Positions 29,701 through 37,858 of a DNA stretch of 64,000 nt are shown one piece after another. The stretch is from Bradyrhizobium sp. RD5-C2 (GTDB taxonomy: Bacteria; Pseudomonadota; Alphaproteobacteria; Rhizobiales; Xanthobacteraceae), in assembly GCF_019972155.1 (NCBI RefSeq), contig NZ_BOVL01000005.1, positions 276,746-340,745 on the forward strand. Reading direction: 5' to 3'. The translations under genes were made by a program, and so were the position numbers. A model generated the notes under the pieces. The model searched no databases. It was not told the DNA's origin and saw nothing but the letters and a program-made list of their open reading frames with translations. Each line of letters starts with the position of its first letter. Position 1 is the first letter of the stretch.

Positions 29701-32194
29701 GACCGCCGCGAATGCCAACGATGTCGCGCTCGGCGCGGGCAGCCAGACCACGACGGCGGTCGGTACCCCGAATACGGTGATCAACGGTACGACCTACAGC
29801 TTCGCCGGCACGACACCGACCTCGACGGTCAGCGTCGGCACGGTCGGCAATGAGCGCACCATCACCAACGTGGCCGCGGGACGGCTCAATAACGGCTCGA
29901 CGGATGCGGTCAACGGCTCCCAGCTCTGGTCCACCAACCAGGCCGTGGACGGTCTCGCGACCACCGTCAACAACATCAACAATGGCGGCGGCATCAAGTA
30001 TTTCCATGCCAATTCGACGCTGGCCGATTCGTCCGCGGTGGGGACCAACTCGGTTGCGATCGGCCCGGTGTCGACCGCGACCGGCAGCGGCTCGGTGTCG
30101 ATCGGCAACGGCGCGACCGCCGCGAATGCCAACGACATCGCGCTCGGCTCGGGCAGCCAGACCACCACGGCGGTCGGCACGTCAGGCATCACCATCGGCA
30201 CCACCGCCTACAGCTTCGCCGGCACGACGCCGCTCTCGACCGTCAGCGTCGGTGCCGTTGGTGCCGAGCGCACCATCACCAATGTCGCGGCGGGACGGAT
30301 CAGCAACGGCTCGACCGATGCGATCAACGGCTCGCAGCTGTTTGCCGCCACCTCGGCGATCGACAGCCTGTCGACCATCGTCAGCAACGGCCTGACGCAT
30401 TATTATGGCGTCAACGACGGCGGCATCCAGAAGGCGAACTACACCAACAACGGAGCGACCGGCGTCAACTCGATGGCTGCCGGCGTCGCCGCGTCGGCGA
30501 CGGCCGCGAATGCTACGGCGCTGGGCTTCAACACCCAGGCCACGGTCACCGATGGCGTCGCGATCGGCTCGGGCTCGATCTCCAACCGCGCGCTCGCGCC
30601 GGCGTCCGGCATCATCGGCGGCACCATCATCCCCTACAACACCACCGATCTCGCGCTGCTCGGCGCGGTGTCGGTCGGCAACGCGACGAGCTATCGCCAG
30701 ATCACCAATGTGGCCGACGGCACCCAGTCGAGCGACGCCGTCACTGTGCGGCAGCTGACCGGCGCGCTGTCGTCGTTCGCGACCACGACGACAAAATACT
30801 TCCACGCCAACTCGACGCTCGCCGACTCGCTCGCGGTCGGCAACAATTCGGTCGCGGTCGGACCGCAGACCGTGGTCAATGGCGACAACGGCATCGGCAT
30901 GGGCTTTGGCGCGACCGTGCAGCAGACCGCACCCGGCGGCATCGCGATCGGCCAAAATTCAGTATCGAACTTTGCCGACTCGATCGCGTTCGGAACCAAT
31001 GCGGTGGCCAGCGGCATCCAGTCGGTGTCGATCGGCGCCGGATCCCAGACCACCAACCCGACCAGCGTTGCGCTCGGTCCGAATGCCAAGGCGACGGCAC
31101 AGGCCGGCGACGTCGCACTCGGTGCCAATTCGACCACCTCGACGGTGGTCAAAACCGCCAGCACCACGATCGGCGGCACCACATACGCCTTCGCCGGCAC
31201 GGCGCCGGCATCGACCGTCAGCGTCGGCAGCGTCGGGGCGGAACGCACCGTCACCAACGTCGCCGCGGGCCAGATCAGCTCGACCTCGACGGACGCGATC
31301 AACGGCTCGCAGCTCTGGGCCACCAACACCTCGCTCGACGCTCTCTATACGACGGTCAACAACATCTCGACCGGCAGTGGCGGCATCAAGTATTTCCACG
31401 CCAACTCCACCGCGGCGGATTCGTCCGCCACCGGCGCGGAGAGCGTCGCGATCGGCCCGCAGTCGGTCGCAAGTGGCGCGAACGCAGTGTCGATGGGCAA
31501 CGGCTCGGCCGCATCGGGCGCCAATTCGGTCGCGATCGGCGCCGGCGCCAAGGCGACTTCGGCCAACTCGCTGGCGCTCGGCGCGAACTCGACCACCACG
31601 GCCAATCTGAGCGATGCGGCCTATACGCCCGTCGTCGGCAAGAGCGTCGCGGGGGTTGCGACCGGCGAAGTGTCGGTCGGCTCGTCCGGGGCCGAACGCC
31701 GCGTCACCAATGTTGCCGCCGGATCGGCCGCGACCGATGCGGTCAATGTCAGCCAGCTGCAGGCGGTTTCCAGCGGCTCGATCCGCTACGACACCGATGC
31801 CTCAGGGAACACCACCAACAAGGTGACGCTGAACAGCGGCAGCAGCGGGCCGGTCACCATCAGCAACGTGGCGGCGGGCGTCGCTGGCACCGATGCGGTC
31901 AACGTCAACCAGCTCAACAGCGCATTTCAGCAGCTCAATGGTCAGATCGGCGAGGTGCGGCAGGACGCCTGGCGTGCCGCCGCGATCGGCATGGCCGCGG
32001 CATCGCTGCGCTATGACGACCGGCCCGGCAAGATCAGCGCATCGGCCGGCGGCGGCGTCTGGCGCAGCCAGGGCGCGCTCGCCTTCGGCATCGGTTACAC
32101 CAGCGAGAACAGCCGGCTGCGCAGCAATTTGGCGGCGACCACCGCCGGCAGCGACTGGGGCGTCAGCGCCGGCGTGAGCCTGACGCTCAATTGA
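26777..32194 (+). CDS. Giant trimeric autotransporter adhesin (YadA/Hia type)
   Basis: 1805 aa from ATG 26777, which has AAGGGGG upstream; a longer frame starting at 26639 is rejected. An extended, basic signal region (about 90 residues, ending SVASAQN) is followed by about 450 residues of YadA-head repeats (SxAIGxxAxAS units). Then come seven or eight neck/stalk modules of the type TVSVGAVGAERTITNVAAG...STDAINGSQL. The last ~78 residues are the YadA membrane anchor (RQDAWRAAAIGMAAASLRYD ... GVSAGVSLTLN). Trimers form a surface fibre for attachment or autoaggregation. Oddly, the C terminus is Asn, not the usual aromatic residue. The stop overlaps the next gene. Confidence 0.95.
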   Translation: MVVARNSSESLKRQGRTGFVRSWVASGDAGSRSLRRRLLAVLRQAHRTLGVKRDRLGLGALGVGGVTSTTAATLGAFAIMVAATSVASAQNYNAGTGSVASGGGATAVGTNASATSSSGSAVAMGANAKANATGQGSPIAIGAASNASGTAPAGFSFEAIAIGTGTNSTGPWSTAVGTTATASGTGASAFGTSASATGNQSTAIGNGASASNIYAIAQGYLAAASGQYAVALGRNASATGDGGMALGAGTIASNINAVALGVNANAAAAGASALGTFAAATGGNATAVGVSSSASGNFSWAGGWSSVASADSATALGKQAVASGINSFAGGSSSKAGADFAVAVGNQAQALSTGGSVAIGSGAIVSSTATGGIALGNNAASAGTNSNATGVGASAAGTSSLAIGTAANASAAASTAVGNTAVASGQNSSSFGSAASAAGDNSLAAGVSASASGVASTALGIGAKASATSAIAIGNNAAASSANAVALGTNSVATGGQAVSIGANNTAFGNGAVAIGDPSFASGTGAFTGGANNIANSDGTASASAANQANGAVAIGNNNKAIGQGSVALGNGSTAGAAGLAGNIALGNGATAAAKSGDVALGSGSVTVAAVGTPNAVINGITYSGFAGTTPGSTVSVGAVGAERTITNVAAGRISTSSTDAINGSQLYSVANTLSSQITAGAIHDYSVNSTTPGTDTNYNNAGATGANALATGVSASAAGASSVAVGTGAAARASSDTALGSGALAASLSNSPQTGAVAIGAGQATNDGAIAIGDGFGGGPKASGRDSIALGTQTTASGSASSAVGAGATASGASSFAGGMSATASQANSLALGANANASNANAVALGSGSVTTAAVGTPNTVINGTTYSFAGTTPGSTVSVGAVGAERTITNVAAGQLNNGSTDAVNGSQLFATNQAVDGLASTVNNINTGGGIKYFHANSTLADSSPVGTNSVAIGPVSTATGAGSVSIGNGATAANANDVALGAGSQTTTAVGTPNTVINGTTYSFAGTTPTSTVSVGTVGNERTITNVAAGRLNNGSTDAVNGSQLWSTNQAVDGLATTVNNINNGGGIKYFHANSTLADSSAVGTNSVAIGPVSTATGSGSVSIGNGATAANANDIALGSGSQTTTAVGTSGITIGTTAYSFAGTTPLSTVSVGAVGAERTITNVAAGRISNGSTDAINGSQLFAATSAIDSLSTIVSNGLTHYYGVNDGGIQKANYTNNGATGVNSMAAGVAASATAANATALGFNTQATVTDGVAIGSGSISNRALAPASGIIGGTIIPYNTTDLALLGAVSVGNATSYRQITNVADGTQSSDAVTVRQLTGALSSFATTTTKYFHANSTLADSLAVGNNSVAVGPQTVVNGDNGIGMGFGATVQQTAPGGIAIGQNSVSNFADSIAFGTNAVASGIQSVSIGAGSQTTNPTSVALGPNAKATAQAGDVALGANSTTSTVVKTASTTIGGTTYAFAGTAPASTVSVGSVGAERTVTNVAAGQISSTSTDAINGSQLWATNTSLDALYTTVNNISTGSGGIKYFHANSTAADSSATGAESVAIGPQSVASGANAVSMGNGSAASGANSVAIGAGAKATSANSLALGANSTTTANLSDAAYTPVVGKSVAGVATGEVSVGSSGAERRVTNVAAGSAATDAVNVSQLQAVSSGSIRYDTDASGNTTNKVTLNSGSSGPVTISNVAAGVAGTDAVNVNQLNSAFQQLNGQIGEVRQDAWRAAAIGMAAASLRYDDRPGKISASAGGGVWRSQGALAFGIGYTSENSRLRSNLAATTAGSDWGVSAGVSLTLN
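29387..30360 (+). repeat. 414-bp tandem repeats inside the adhesin gene
   Basis: Equivalent points recur at exactly 414 bases: TTCGCCGGCACGAC at 29387, 29801 and 30215, and AAGTATTTCCA at 29582 and 29996. Each unit encodes 138 residues: one neck module plus GGGIKYFHANSTLADSS, a short head segment SVAIGPVSTATG and NGATAANAND. About 2.4 copies are present. Being in frame, the array can gain or lose units without breaking the protein. Confidence 0.9.
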
Positions 32195-32769
32195 CCCGTA
32201 CGGCGACGAGGCGGCTGGCGTGTCTGGCTTTGGCGATCTGGCTCTGCGCGGTGGTGAACGCGGCCGCGCAGGGCGTGCTGCCATCCGCCTACACCGTGAA
32301 GCCGTCGGACGTCGCGGTGCCGGAAGGCGAGACGCTCGGCGAGTTCAGGCGGATGATCCAGCCGTTCAAGAACTGGACCTTGATTTGCGACGAGAGCCTG
32401 AAATCGAAGCGCCGCGTCTGCAACGTCACGCAGTCGATCGTCAACGCGCAGGGCGCGGTCGCCTTCAACTGGTCGCTGATTGCGACCGCCGACGGCAAGC
32501 CGCTGATGGCGATGCGGATTCCCACAGCCGCCGGCGTCGGCGCCCAGATCGAGCTTGCGATGGGCAATAGTCCGGACCGCATCGTCGCGCAGACCGATCG
32601 CTGCGACGCCAATTTCTGCTTTGCCACGATCGCGATCGGCAATGTGCTGAGGCGGCATATCCGCGCGGCGACGCCGTGCCTGGTGTCCTATCCGCTTCCG
32701 CAAGCAGGGCCGATCGTGCTGGAAGCGCCGCTCGACGGACTGTCCGGCGTGCTGGCGAAGCTGAAATGA
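32191..32769 (+). CDS. IalB-family (invasion-associated locus B) secreted protein
   Basis: 192 aa. A signal peptide (about 1-26, NAAAQG) precedes a domain with FKNWTLICDES, CNVTQSIVNAQG, IPTAAGVGAQIEL and paired cysteines DRCDANFCFA, matching the IalB family first known from Bartonella. The TTG start overlaps the adhesin stop (TTGA), implying translational coupling. Family members are periplasmic or outer-membrane-associated and their molecular role is poorly defined. Placement directly after the adhesin suggests an accessory role at the cell surface. Confidence 0.88.
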   Translation: MTRTATRRLACLALAIWLCAVVNAAAQGVLPSAYTVKPSDVAVPEGETLGEFRRMIQPFKNWTLICDESLKSKRRVCNVTQSIVNAQGAVAFNWSLIATADGKPLMAMRIPTAAGVGAQIELAMGNSPDRIVAQTDRCDANFCFATIAIGNVLRRHIRAATPCLVSYPLPQAGPIVLEAPLDGLSGVLAKLK

Positions 32770-32848
32770 AGCGAGGTCGGACATGCGGATCTGGAATTCC
32801 GGCGTCCAACTCGAAACTGAAGTGCGAAGTGAAAAGGACGGATTGTCG

Positions 32849-33526
32849 ATGCGGCGCACCCTTGGATTGATCTTTGTTGCGGTCGTCGTGGCCGCGCTCG
32901 GTGCTGCCGGCGTCGTGGTCTACGCGCAGCAAACGCAACCTGTACCCTTGCAGCCGGCCGTACCCGCGCCGGCCAAGAAGCCTGCCGCTGCTGCGAAGCC
33001 GCAGCCGCACAAACAGCGTCCGCAGGAGGCGCAGACGCCACCGGCTGCCGCGGCGTCCGTTCCGCCGCAGCAGGCCGGGCAGCAATCGACCGTGTTCGAC
33101 GAGCATGCGCGGCAGGGCAACGTCGTGACCTGCGCCAATCTGTTCGGGTTGCTCGGCCGCGGTCTCGCGACCAACTCCAACTACACCGCGCAGTCGCAGT
33201 GGGATTCCAAGGCCGGCAATTCGCATTCGGTGCAGTCGTTGGTTGCGCTCGCGCCACTCCAGGCGCCCCAGGGCAGCGCTGCCCAACGCGCCGCCGGCAT
33301 CGTGTTTGCCGCGCCGGTCGGGTCGTCCTGCGAAGGCAATCTGGTGCGGGTAACGCCGAGCCCGGAAAGCTGCCCGACAGTTGCTGCCGAGCTCGCCAAG
33401 CTCAACGGGCAGAACGGCACGCTCGGTGACCTCGCGACGATCGCGTTGCCGAACGGCGCGCAGGTGGTGCTGATTCCGTTCGGCAACGCCTGCGTCGCGG
33501 TGACCGCGCTGCGGGTCGCTGGATAA
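32849..33526 (+). CDS. Membrane-anchored or secreted hypothetical protein of the adhesin locus
   Basis: 225 aa from MRRTLGLIF. A hydrophobic segment (about 7-25, LIFVAVVVAALGAAGVVVYA) may be a signal peptide or anchor. It is followed by a Pro/Ala/Gln-rich linker and a C-terminal domain with VTCANLFGLLGRGL, VGSSCEGNLVRV and PFGNACVAVTALRV (three cysteines). An in-frame ATG at 32783 has a GAGG-type site and would add 22 residues before the hydrophobic stretch. It is probably in one transcript with the adhesin and ialB-like gene. The family is not recognised. Confidence 0.72.
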   Translation: MRRTLGLIFVAVVVAALGAAGVVVYAQQTQPVPLQPAVPAPAKKPAAAAKPQPHKQRPQEAQTPPAAAASVPPQQAGQQSTVFDEHARQGNVVTCANLFGLLGRGLATNSNYTAQSQWDSKAGNSHSVQSLVALAPLQAPQGSAAQRAAGIVFAAPVGSSCEGNLVRVTPSPESCPTVAAELAKLNGQNGTLGDLATIALPNGAQVVLIPFGNACVAVTALRVAG

Positions 33527-33789
33527 TGCGGCCCGCTCGGCGCGCGCTGCGCCGGGCGCCTTCCGCCTCGCATCCACATCTCCTCCGCAAGGCGCCTAGC
33601 AATCGCGGCGCCGATCCCCCTGCGCGCCACCGCATATGATGGCGGCAAGCGGTCTCTCGCGTGCGCGATCCGCCGAACCTGCCCGCTAACATCTTGGCGA
33701 TCAGCCATCAAAGGGCTGGATTTTCGGCGCCGGATAGTCAATTCTGATTTGGAACTTACCATCCGTGCCATACGCGGAGGAGATGTCCC

Positions 33790-34662
33790 ATGGAGGAAGC
33801 GCGTCCGGAGCGGTTTGTCCGCAAGGTCGGCGGTGAGCTTGTATCGTCCGTCATCGCGCGATCGGAGCCGATCAGGGTCGAGCTGCTCAGCCGAACCTCG
33901 CGGCCCCGCATGAACTGGCATTTCCGCCAGCCCGAACTGACGTTGTTCTGGTTCCGCAACGGCTGCTCGCGGTTGCAGGCCACGATCAACGGCCGTCCGG
34001 TCGAATATGAGTTCTCCAGCGCAGCCAACCTCGCGCTGTTTCCGGCCGGTACCGAGATCGAGGGCGAGTGGTCGGTCGGGCCGGCGTTCGACTATGTGGT
34101 CGTGTTTGTCGACCCGAAATTCGTGCAGAGCCGTCTCAACGGCTTGATCGAAACGCCGGCGATTGCGTTCGGCCATGACCAGCTCTGTCGTGGTCTCTCC
34201 GAACTTTGTCAGGAAGCAACCACACCGGACAATCTGTTCGATCTGTTCGCCGAAGGCTGGGCCAGCCAGGCGCTGGCGCATATGGCGCGGCTGTCGCGCG
34301 GCGCGGAACCGGCGAAGGCGTTGAGCCGTGGCGGACTGCCGGCGCTCAAGCTGCGGAGGATCGAGGAATTCGTCAGGGCCAATCTTGGCGAGACGATCTC
34401 GTTGTCGGCACTGTCGGATGTTGCCGGCCTGAGCAAGCGGCATTTCCTGCGCGCGTTCCAGGAGAGCATGGGCACCAGCCCGCATCGCTATGTGCTCGGC
34501 CTGCGCATCGAAACCGCCAAGCGTCGTCTCAGCGACACCGATGAGAGCATGACCAGCATCGCGCTGGCATCGGGGTTCAGCCACGCCCAGCATTTCTCGT
34601 CGACGTTCAGGCAGGTCACGGGTGTCAGTCCGTCGATGTTCCGGCAGCAGGGCCGGGCGTGA
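33790..34662 (+). CDS. AraC-family transcriptional regulator
   Basis: 290 aa. The C-terminal AraC DNA-binding domain (about 190-288) has ISLSALSDVAGLSKRHFLRAF and MTSIALASGFSHAQHFSSTF followed by TGVSPSMFRQ. The N domain is a beta-rich effector region without a family I can name. GAGGAG lies 7 bases before the ATG. It is followed on the same strand by a CoA-transferase, an SDR and a GST, which it may regulate. Confidence 0.9.
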   Translation: MEEARPERFVRKVGGELVSSVIARSEPIRVELLSRTSRPRMNWHFRQPELTLFWFRNGCSRLQATINGRPVEYEFSSAANLALFPAGTEIEGEWSVGPAFDYVVVFVDPKFVQSRLNGLIETPAIAFGHDQLCRGLSELCQEATTPDNLFDLFAEGWASQALAHMARLSRGAEPAKALSRGGLPALKLRRIEEFVRANLGETISLSALSDVAGLSKRHFLRAFQESMGTSPHRYVLGLRIETAKRRLSDTDESMTSIALASGFSHAQHFSSTFRQVTGVSPSMFRQQGRA

Positions 34663-34782
34663 CTTTCGGCGCTTTTTTGCAAGTCGAGGCGCTTTCCCGC
34701 AAGCACCAGTGGACGGTCCATCGTATGCCGAGGTTGCGCTCAGGGTTTGGTCGCATCCGCGCATTGGATAAGGAAGCAAAGC

Positions 34783-35979
34783 ATGCCAGGGCCGTTGGCG
34801 GGAGTTCGCGTACTTGATCTGACCGGTGTCGTTTCGGGTCCGTTCGCGACGATGTTTCTGGCCGATCAGGGCGCCGATGTTCTGAAGGTTGAGCCGATCG
34901 GCGGCGACATCACCCGCCGCAGCCGGGCCAATGTCGACAAGACCGGCGAGTTCTCGGCGCTGTTCATCTCGTCGAACCGCGGCAAGCGTTCGCTCTCGAT
35001 CGACATGAAGACCGATGCCGGCCGGGATGTCCTGGCCAAGCTGGTCATGCAGTCCGACGTGCTGGTGCAGAATTTCCGGCCCGGCACGATGGAGCGTCTC
35101 GGGCTCGGTCCGGACGAGGTGCGCAAGAAGAATCCGCGGCTGATCTATGTCTCGATCAGCGGCGTCGGCGAAGACGGGCCTTACGCCAAGAAGCGCGTCT
35201 ATGACCCCATCGTGCAGGCTCTGTCGGGGTTCTGCGATATCCAGGCGCAGCCGGTGACCAACCGTCCGCAGATGATCCGGACCATCGTGGCCGACAAGAC
35301 GACGGCGGTCTATGCCGCGCAGGCGATCACGGCGGCGCTGTACGCGCGGGAAAAATCCGGCAGCGGCCAGCATATCCAGGTGGCGATGCTCGACGCGATG
35401 ATTGCCTATCTCTGGCCCGAAGGCATGATGCAATACACGGTGGTCGGCCGGGAGCAGGGGACGGCGGATCCGAACGACCGGCCCGATCTCGTGTTCCAGA
35501 CCTCGGACGGATACCTCACTTGCGGAACGATCTCCGACTCCGAGTGGCAGGGCTTCTGCAAGGCCACGGCCGATCCGGAGCTTGCCAGAGATGAACGCTT
35601 CGCCACGCCGGCTTCGCGTTCGGTCAACGCAACGGCGCGCATCAACAGGATGCAGGACTATATCGGCAGGCACACCACCGCCGAATGGCTGGCGCGGCTC
35701 GATGCGGCCGACGTGCCCTGCGCGCCGATCCTGCGGCGCGGCGAAATCATCGCCAACGAGCAGGTGGTCGCCCGCGGGCTGATCGCCGAGCTCGATCAGC
35801 CCGGGGTCGGCACGGTGCGGCAGCCGAAACCTGCGGCGCGCTTCGAGGTCGACGCCGCCGCGATCGGCGGCCCGGCCCCGCGCATCGGCCAGCATACGAA
35901 GCAGGTGCTGTCCGACCTCGGCTATGGGGAAGCCGCCATCGCAGAGATGATCGAGCAGAAGGCCGTGCGCGCGGTCTGA
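34783..35979 (+). CDS. Class III acyl-CoA transferase (CaiB/BaiF family)
   Basis: 398 aa. Moves CoA between acyl-CoA and a free acid through an aspartyl-CoA intermediate. Family features are PLAGVRVLDLTGVVSGPFAT, LADQGADVLKVEPI, NRGKRSLSIDMK, VQNFRPGTMERLG, and the catalytic Asp in VAMLDAMIAYLW. The start MPGPLAGVRV follows AAGGAAG; a longer frame adds 12 residues. The acyl substrate is unknown. The neighbouring SDR and GST suggest a small catabolic cluster for an organic acid. Confidence 0.93.
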   Translation: MPGPLAGVRVLDLTGVVSGPFATMFLADQGADVLKVEPIGGDITRRSRANVDKTGEFSALFISSNRGKRSLSIDMKTDAGRDVLAKLVMQSDVLVQNFRPGTMERLGLGPDEVRKKNPRLIYVSISGVGEDGPYAKKRVYDPIVQALSGFCDIQAQPVTNRPQMIRTIVADKTTAVYAAQAITAALYAREKSGSGQHIQVAMLDAMIAYLWPEGMMQYTVVGREQGTADPNDRPDLVFQTSDGYLTCGTISDSEWQGFCKATADPELARDERFATPASRSVNATARINRMQDYIGRHTTAEWLARLDAADVPCAPILRRGEIIANEQVVARGLIAELDQPGVGTVRQPKPAARFEVDAAAIGGPAPRIGQHTKQVLSDLGYGEAAIAEMIEQKAVRAV

Positions 35980-36043
35980 GCGGCCGCGCCGCGCAACGTC
36001 ACCATTGCTGAACTGAACAACTGCCGTCGGTGGGAGATGTCCT

Positions 36044-36787
36044 ATGGCCGAGACGAACAAGACTGCCTTATTAGTTGGCGCGGGCGATGCGATCGGCGCT
36101 GCAGTGGCGCGGCGCTTCGCCGCCGGCGGCTACACGGTCTGCATCGCGCGGCGCGATGCGACGAAATCGGGCGCGCTGGTCGAGGAACTGACCGCCGCCG
36201 GCAGCCGGGTGCATGCGCTCAGTGTCGACGCGCGGCGCGAGACCGAAGTGCAGGAGCTATGCGAGCGGGTCGAACGCGAGTTCGGGCCGATCGAGGTCTG
36301 CCTGTTTAATGCCGGCTCGAACGTCAAGAAGGAGCTGCATGAGACCAGCGAAAAGCTGTTCTTCAAGGCCTGGGAGCTCGCCTGCTTCGCCGGCTTCCTG
36401 GTCGGACGCGAGGCAACCCGGCACATGCTGCGGCATGGCCGCGGCACCATGCTGTTCACCGGCGCGACCGCGAGCGTGCGCGGCAGCAGCGGCTTCGCCG
36501 CATTCGCATCCGCCAAGTTCGGCCTGCGCGCGGTTGCCCAGGCGATGGCGCGCGAGCTCGGGCCGAAGAACATCCATGTCGCGCATCTCCTGATCGATGC
36601 CGGTGTCGACAGCCTTGCCATCCACCAGCGGATGAAAGCCGCCACCGGCGTCGACGCATCAGAGATTCCGCCTGACACGTTGACGCGGACGTCCTCGATC
36701 GCGGAGGCCTACTGGTTTGTGCACCAGCAGAGCCGCGACGGATGGAGCCATGAACTGGATCTGCGTCCCTCCGTCGAGAAATGGTGA
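36044..36787 (+). CDS. SDR-family oxidoreductase lacking the catalytic Tyr
   Basis: 247 aa. The NAD(P) site is VGAGDAIGAAVARRF (11-25), NAG is at 89-91 and the catalytic Ser is Ser144. The YxxxK motif reads FASAK (154-158): the active-site Tyr is Phe while the Lys remains. The C-terminal part has DAGVDSLAIHQRM and DLRPSVEKW. Related non-Tyr SDRs exist, so the protein may bind nucleotide without classic dehydrogenase activity or use another acid. GGGAG precedes the ATG. It lies 64 bases after the CoA-transferase and 4 bases before the GST gene. Confidence 0.88.
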   Translation: MAETNKTALLVGAGDAIGAAVARRFAAGGYTVCIARRDATKSGALVEELTAAGSRVHALSVDARRETEVQELCERVEREFGPIEVCLFNAGSNVKKELHETSEKLFFKAWELACFAGFLVGREATRHMLRHGRGTMLFTGATASVRGSSGFAAFASAKFGLRAVAQAMARELGPKNIHVAHLLIDAGVDSLAIHQRMKAATGVDASEIPPDTLTRTSSIAEAYWFVHQQSRDGWSHELDLRPSVEKW

Positions 36788-36791
36788 AGTC

Positions 36792-37436
36792 ATGCCGGAG
36801 ACGCTGACGCTATGGGGGGTGGGGACATCGCGGACGATCCGGGCCCATTGGGCATTGCACGAATTGGGGCTGGACTATCATTGCAAGCCGATCCTGCCGC
36901 GTTCGGGCGAGACCAAGACGCCGGAATACACCTTGCTCAATCCACGGCAGAAAATTCCGCTGCTGCAGGACGGCGACTTCACAATCGGGGAGAGCGCGGC
37001 GATCGTCGCCTATCTCGCGCGTCATTACTCTAACCCGAACATTTCGCTCGTTCCCGTCGAGGAGCGCGATTTCGCGCGATGGCTGGAATGGTGCTTCTTC
37101 ATCGTGGCAGAACTCGACTCGACCAGCCTCTATGTGATGCGCCGCCATGACGTCCAGGGCCTCGCCCACATCTACGGCCATGCGCCTGACGTCGTCGTGA
37201 AAGCGGCCGAGTATTTTCGCCAGCAGCTCCGCCATGTCGAAGTCGCCCTGTCGGACGGCCGGAAATATCTGATGGGCGATCAGTTCACCAGCGCGGATAT
37301 CCTGCTGACGACCTGCCTGGTCTGGGCGATCGATTACGGTGTCGGGGTCTGTGACGTCGCAACGCCCTATCTCGACCGCGTCACGGCCCGGCCGGCCTAC
37401 AAGGAAAGCGTTGCGATCAACACCGTGAAGAGCTGA
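36792..37436 (+). CDS. Glutathione S-transferase family protein
   Basis: 214 aa. The N-terminal thioredoxin fold has LWGVGTSRTIRAHWALHELG, LLNPRQKIPLLQDGD with the cis-Pro and IGESAAIVAYLARHY. The helical domain includes YLMGDQFTSADILLTTCLVWA. The start is the ATG at 36792, just after the SDR stop; the frame extends 25 codons into the SDR gene. Placed last in the AraC-CoA-transferase-SDR cluster, it may add glutathione to, or isomerise, an intermediate. The substrate is unknown. Confidence 0.9.
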   Translation: MPETLTLWGVGTSRTIRAHWALHELGLDYHCKPILPRSGETKTPEYTLLNPRQKIPLLQDGDFTIGESAAIVAYLARHYSNPNISLVPVEERDFARWLEWCFFIVAELDSTSLYVMRRHDVQGLAHIYGHAPDVVVKAAEYFRQQLRHVEVALSDGRKYLMGDQFTSADILLTTCLVWAIDYGVGVCDVATPYLDRVTARPAYKESVAINTVKS

Positions 37437-37708
37437 CCGGTCACATGCATCAGATACTGGTCCGCATCGGACCGCCGACATCGCACCGCGGCGTCAGTCC
37501 GTAGCGGCCATGCAGTCCGAGCCAGAGGGCACTCAAGAGCATCCGCATCGAACATCCCCTCGACATCGACGATAGCAGGCATCCTGCTGACGGCCGTGGT
37601 GGAATGACAGAGCCAATTCTGGGCAGGCCTGCGTAGTTTTTAAGCAGAGCGTTCTCGCGGCCACGCGGTGTGCGACGAAAAATCTCATGAGATTCAAACG
37701 CCGGTGCT

Positions 37709-37725
37709 GTGGCACGCCTCGTGCA
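37709..37725 (+). promoter_or_regulatory. Sigma54 (RpoN) promoter of the guanidine operon
   Basis: GTGGCACGCCTCGTGCA matches TGGCACG-N4-TTGCA with one mismatch (GTGC for TTGC) and the exact GG-N10-GC spacing. The predicted start near 37736 is a few bases before the riboswitch aptamer. Two palindromes upstream, AGCAGGCATCCTGCT (37574-37588) and GCAGGCCTGC (37623-37632), could be activator sites but do not match the NtrC consensus. Confidence 0.75.
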
Positions 37726-37739
37726 TCAATGGCGTCGAG

Positions 37740-37858
37740 TTGGCCGCTAGGGTTCCGATCTTGCGAAGCAAGGTGCTGGTCCGAGAGCAGCCGCTTGCGG
37801 GGGAGACATCCCCGCAGGTGCACGGCGGGATAAAAGCCCGGGAGACCTCGTTAGCCAA
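37740..37858 (+). promoter_or_regulatory. Guanidine-I (ykkC) riboswitch aptamer
   Basis: All hallmark segments are present in order: CTAGGGTTCCG (37747-37757), GGTCCGAGAG (37778-37787), a variable GC hairpin (about 37790-37816) and ACGGCGGGATAAAAGCCCGG plus GAGA (37822-37845). The closing P1 stem pairs TTGGC (37740-37744) with GCCAA (37854-37858). The 3' P1 strand runs into a terminator, so guanidine binding is expected to favour read-through. The downstream carboxylase/deiminase genes are the known targets of this class. Confidence 0.95.

Noticed and set aside
26949..31826. Alternative-frame proteins and apparent CRISPR-like periodicity in the adhesin gene
   Set aside because: The periodicity comes from coding repeats of the YadA head and stalk; units are contiguous, in frame and lack repeat-spacer structure.
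37740..37858. TPP or other riboswitch class
   Set aside because: The conserved segments match ykkC/guanidine-I in order and spacing, and the downstream genes fit guanidine use.
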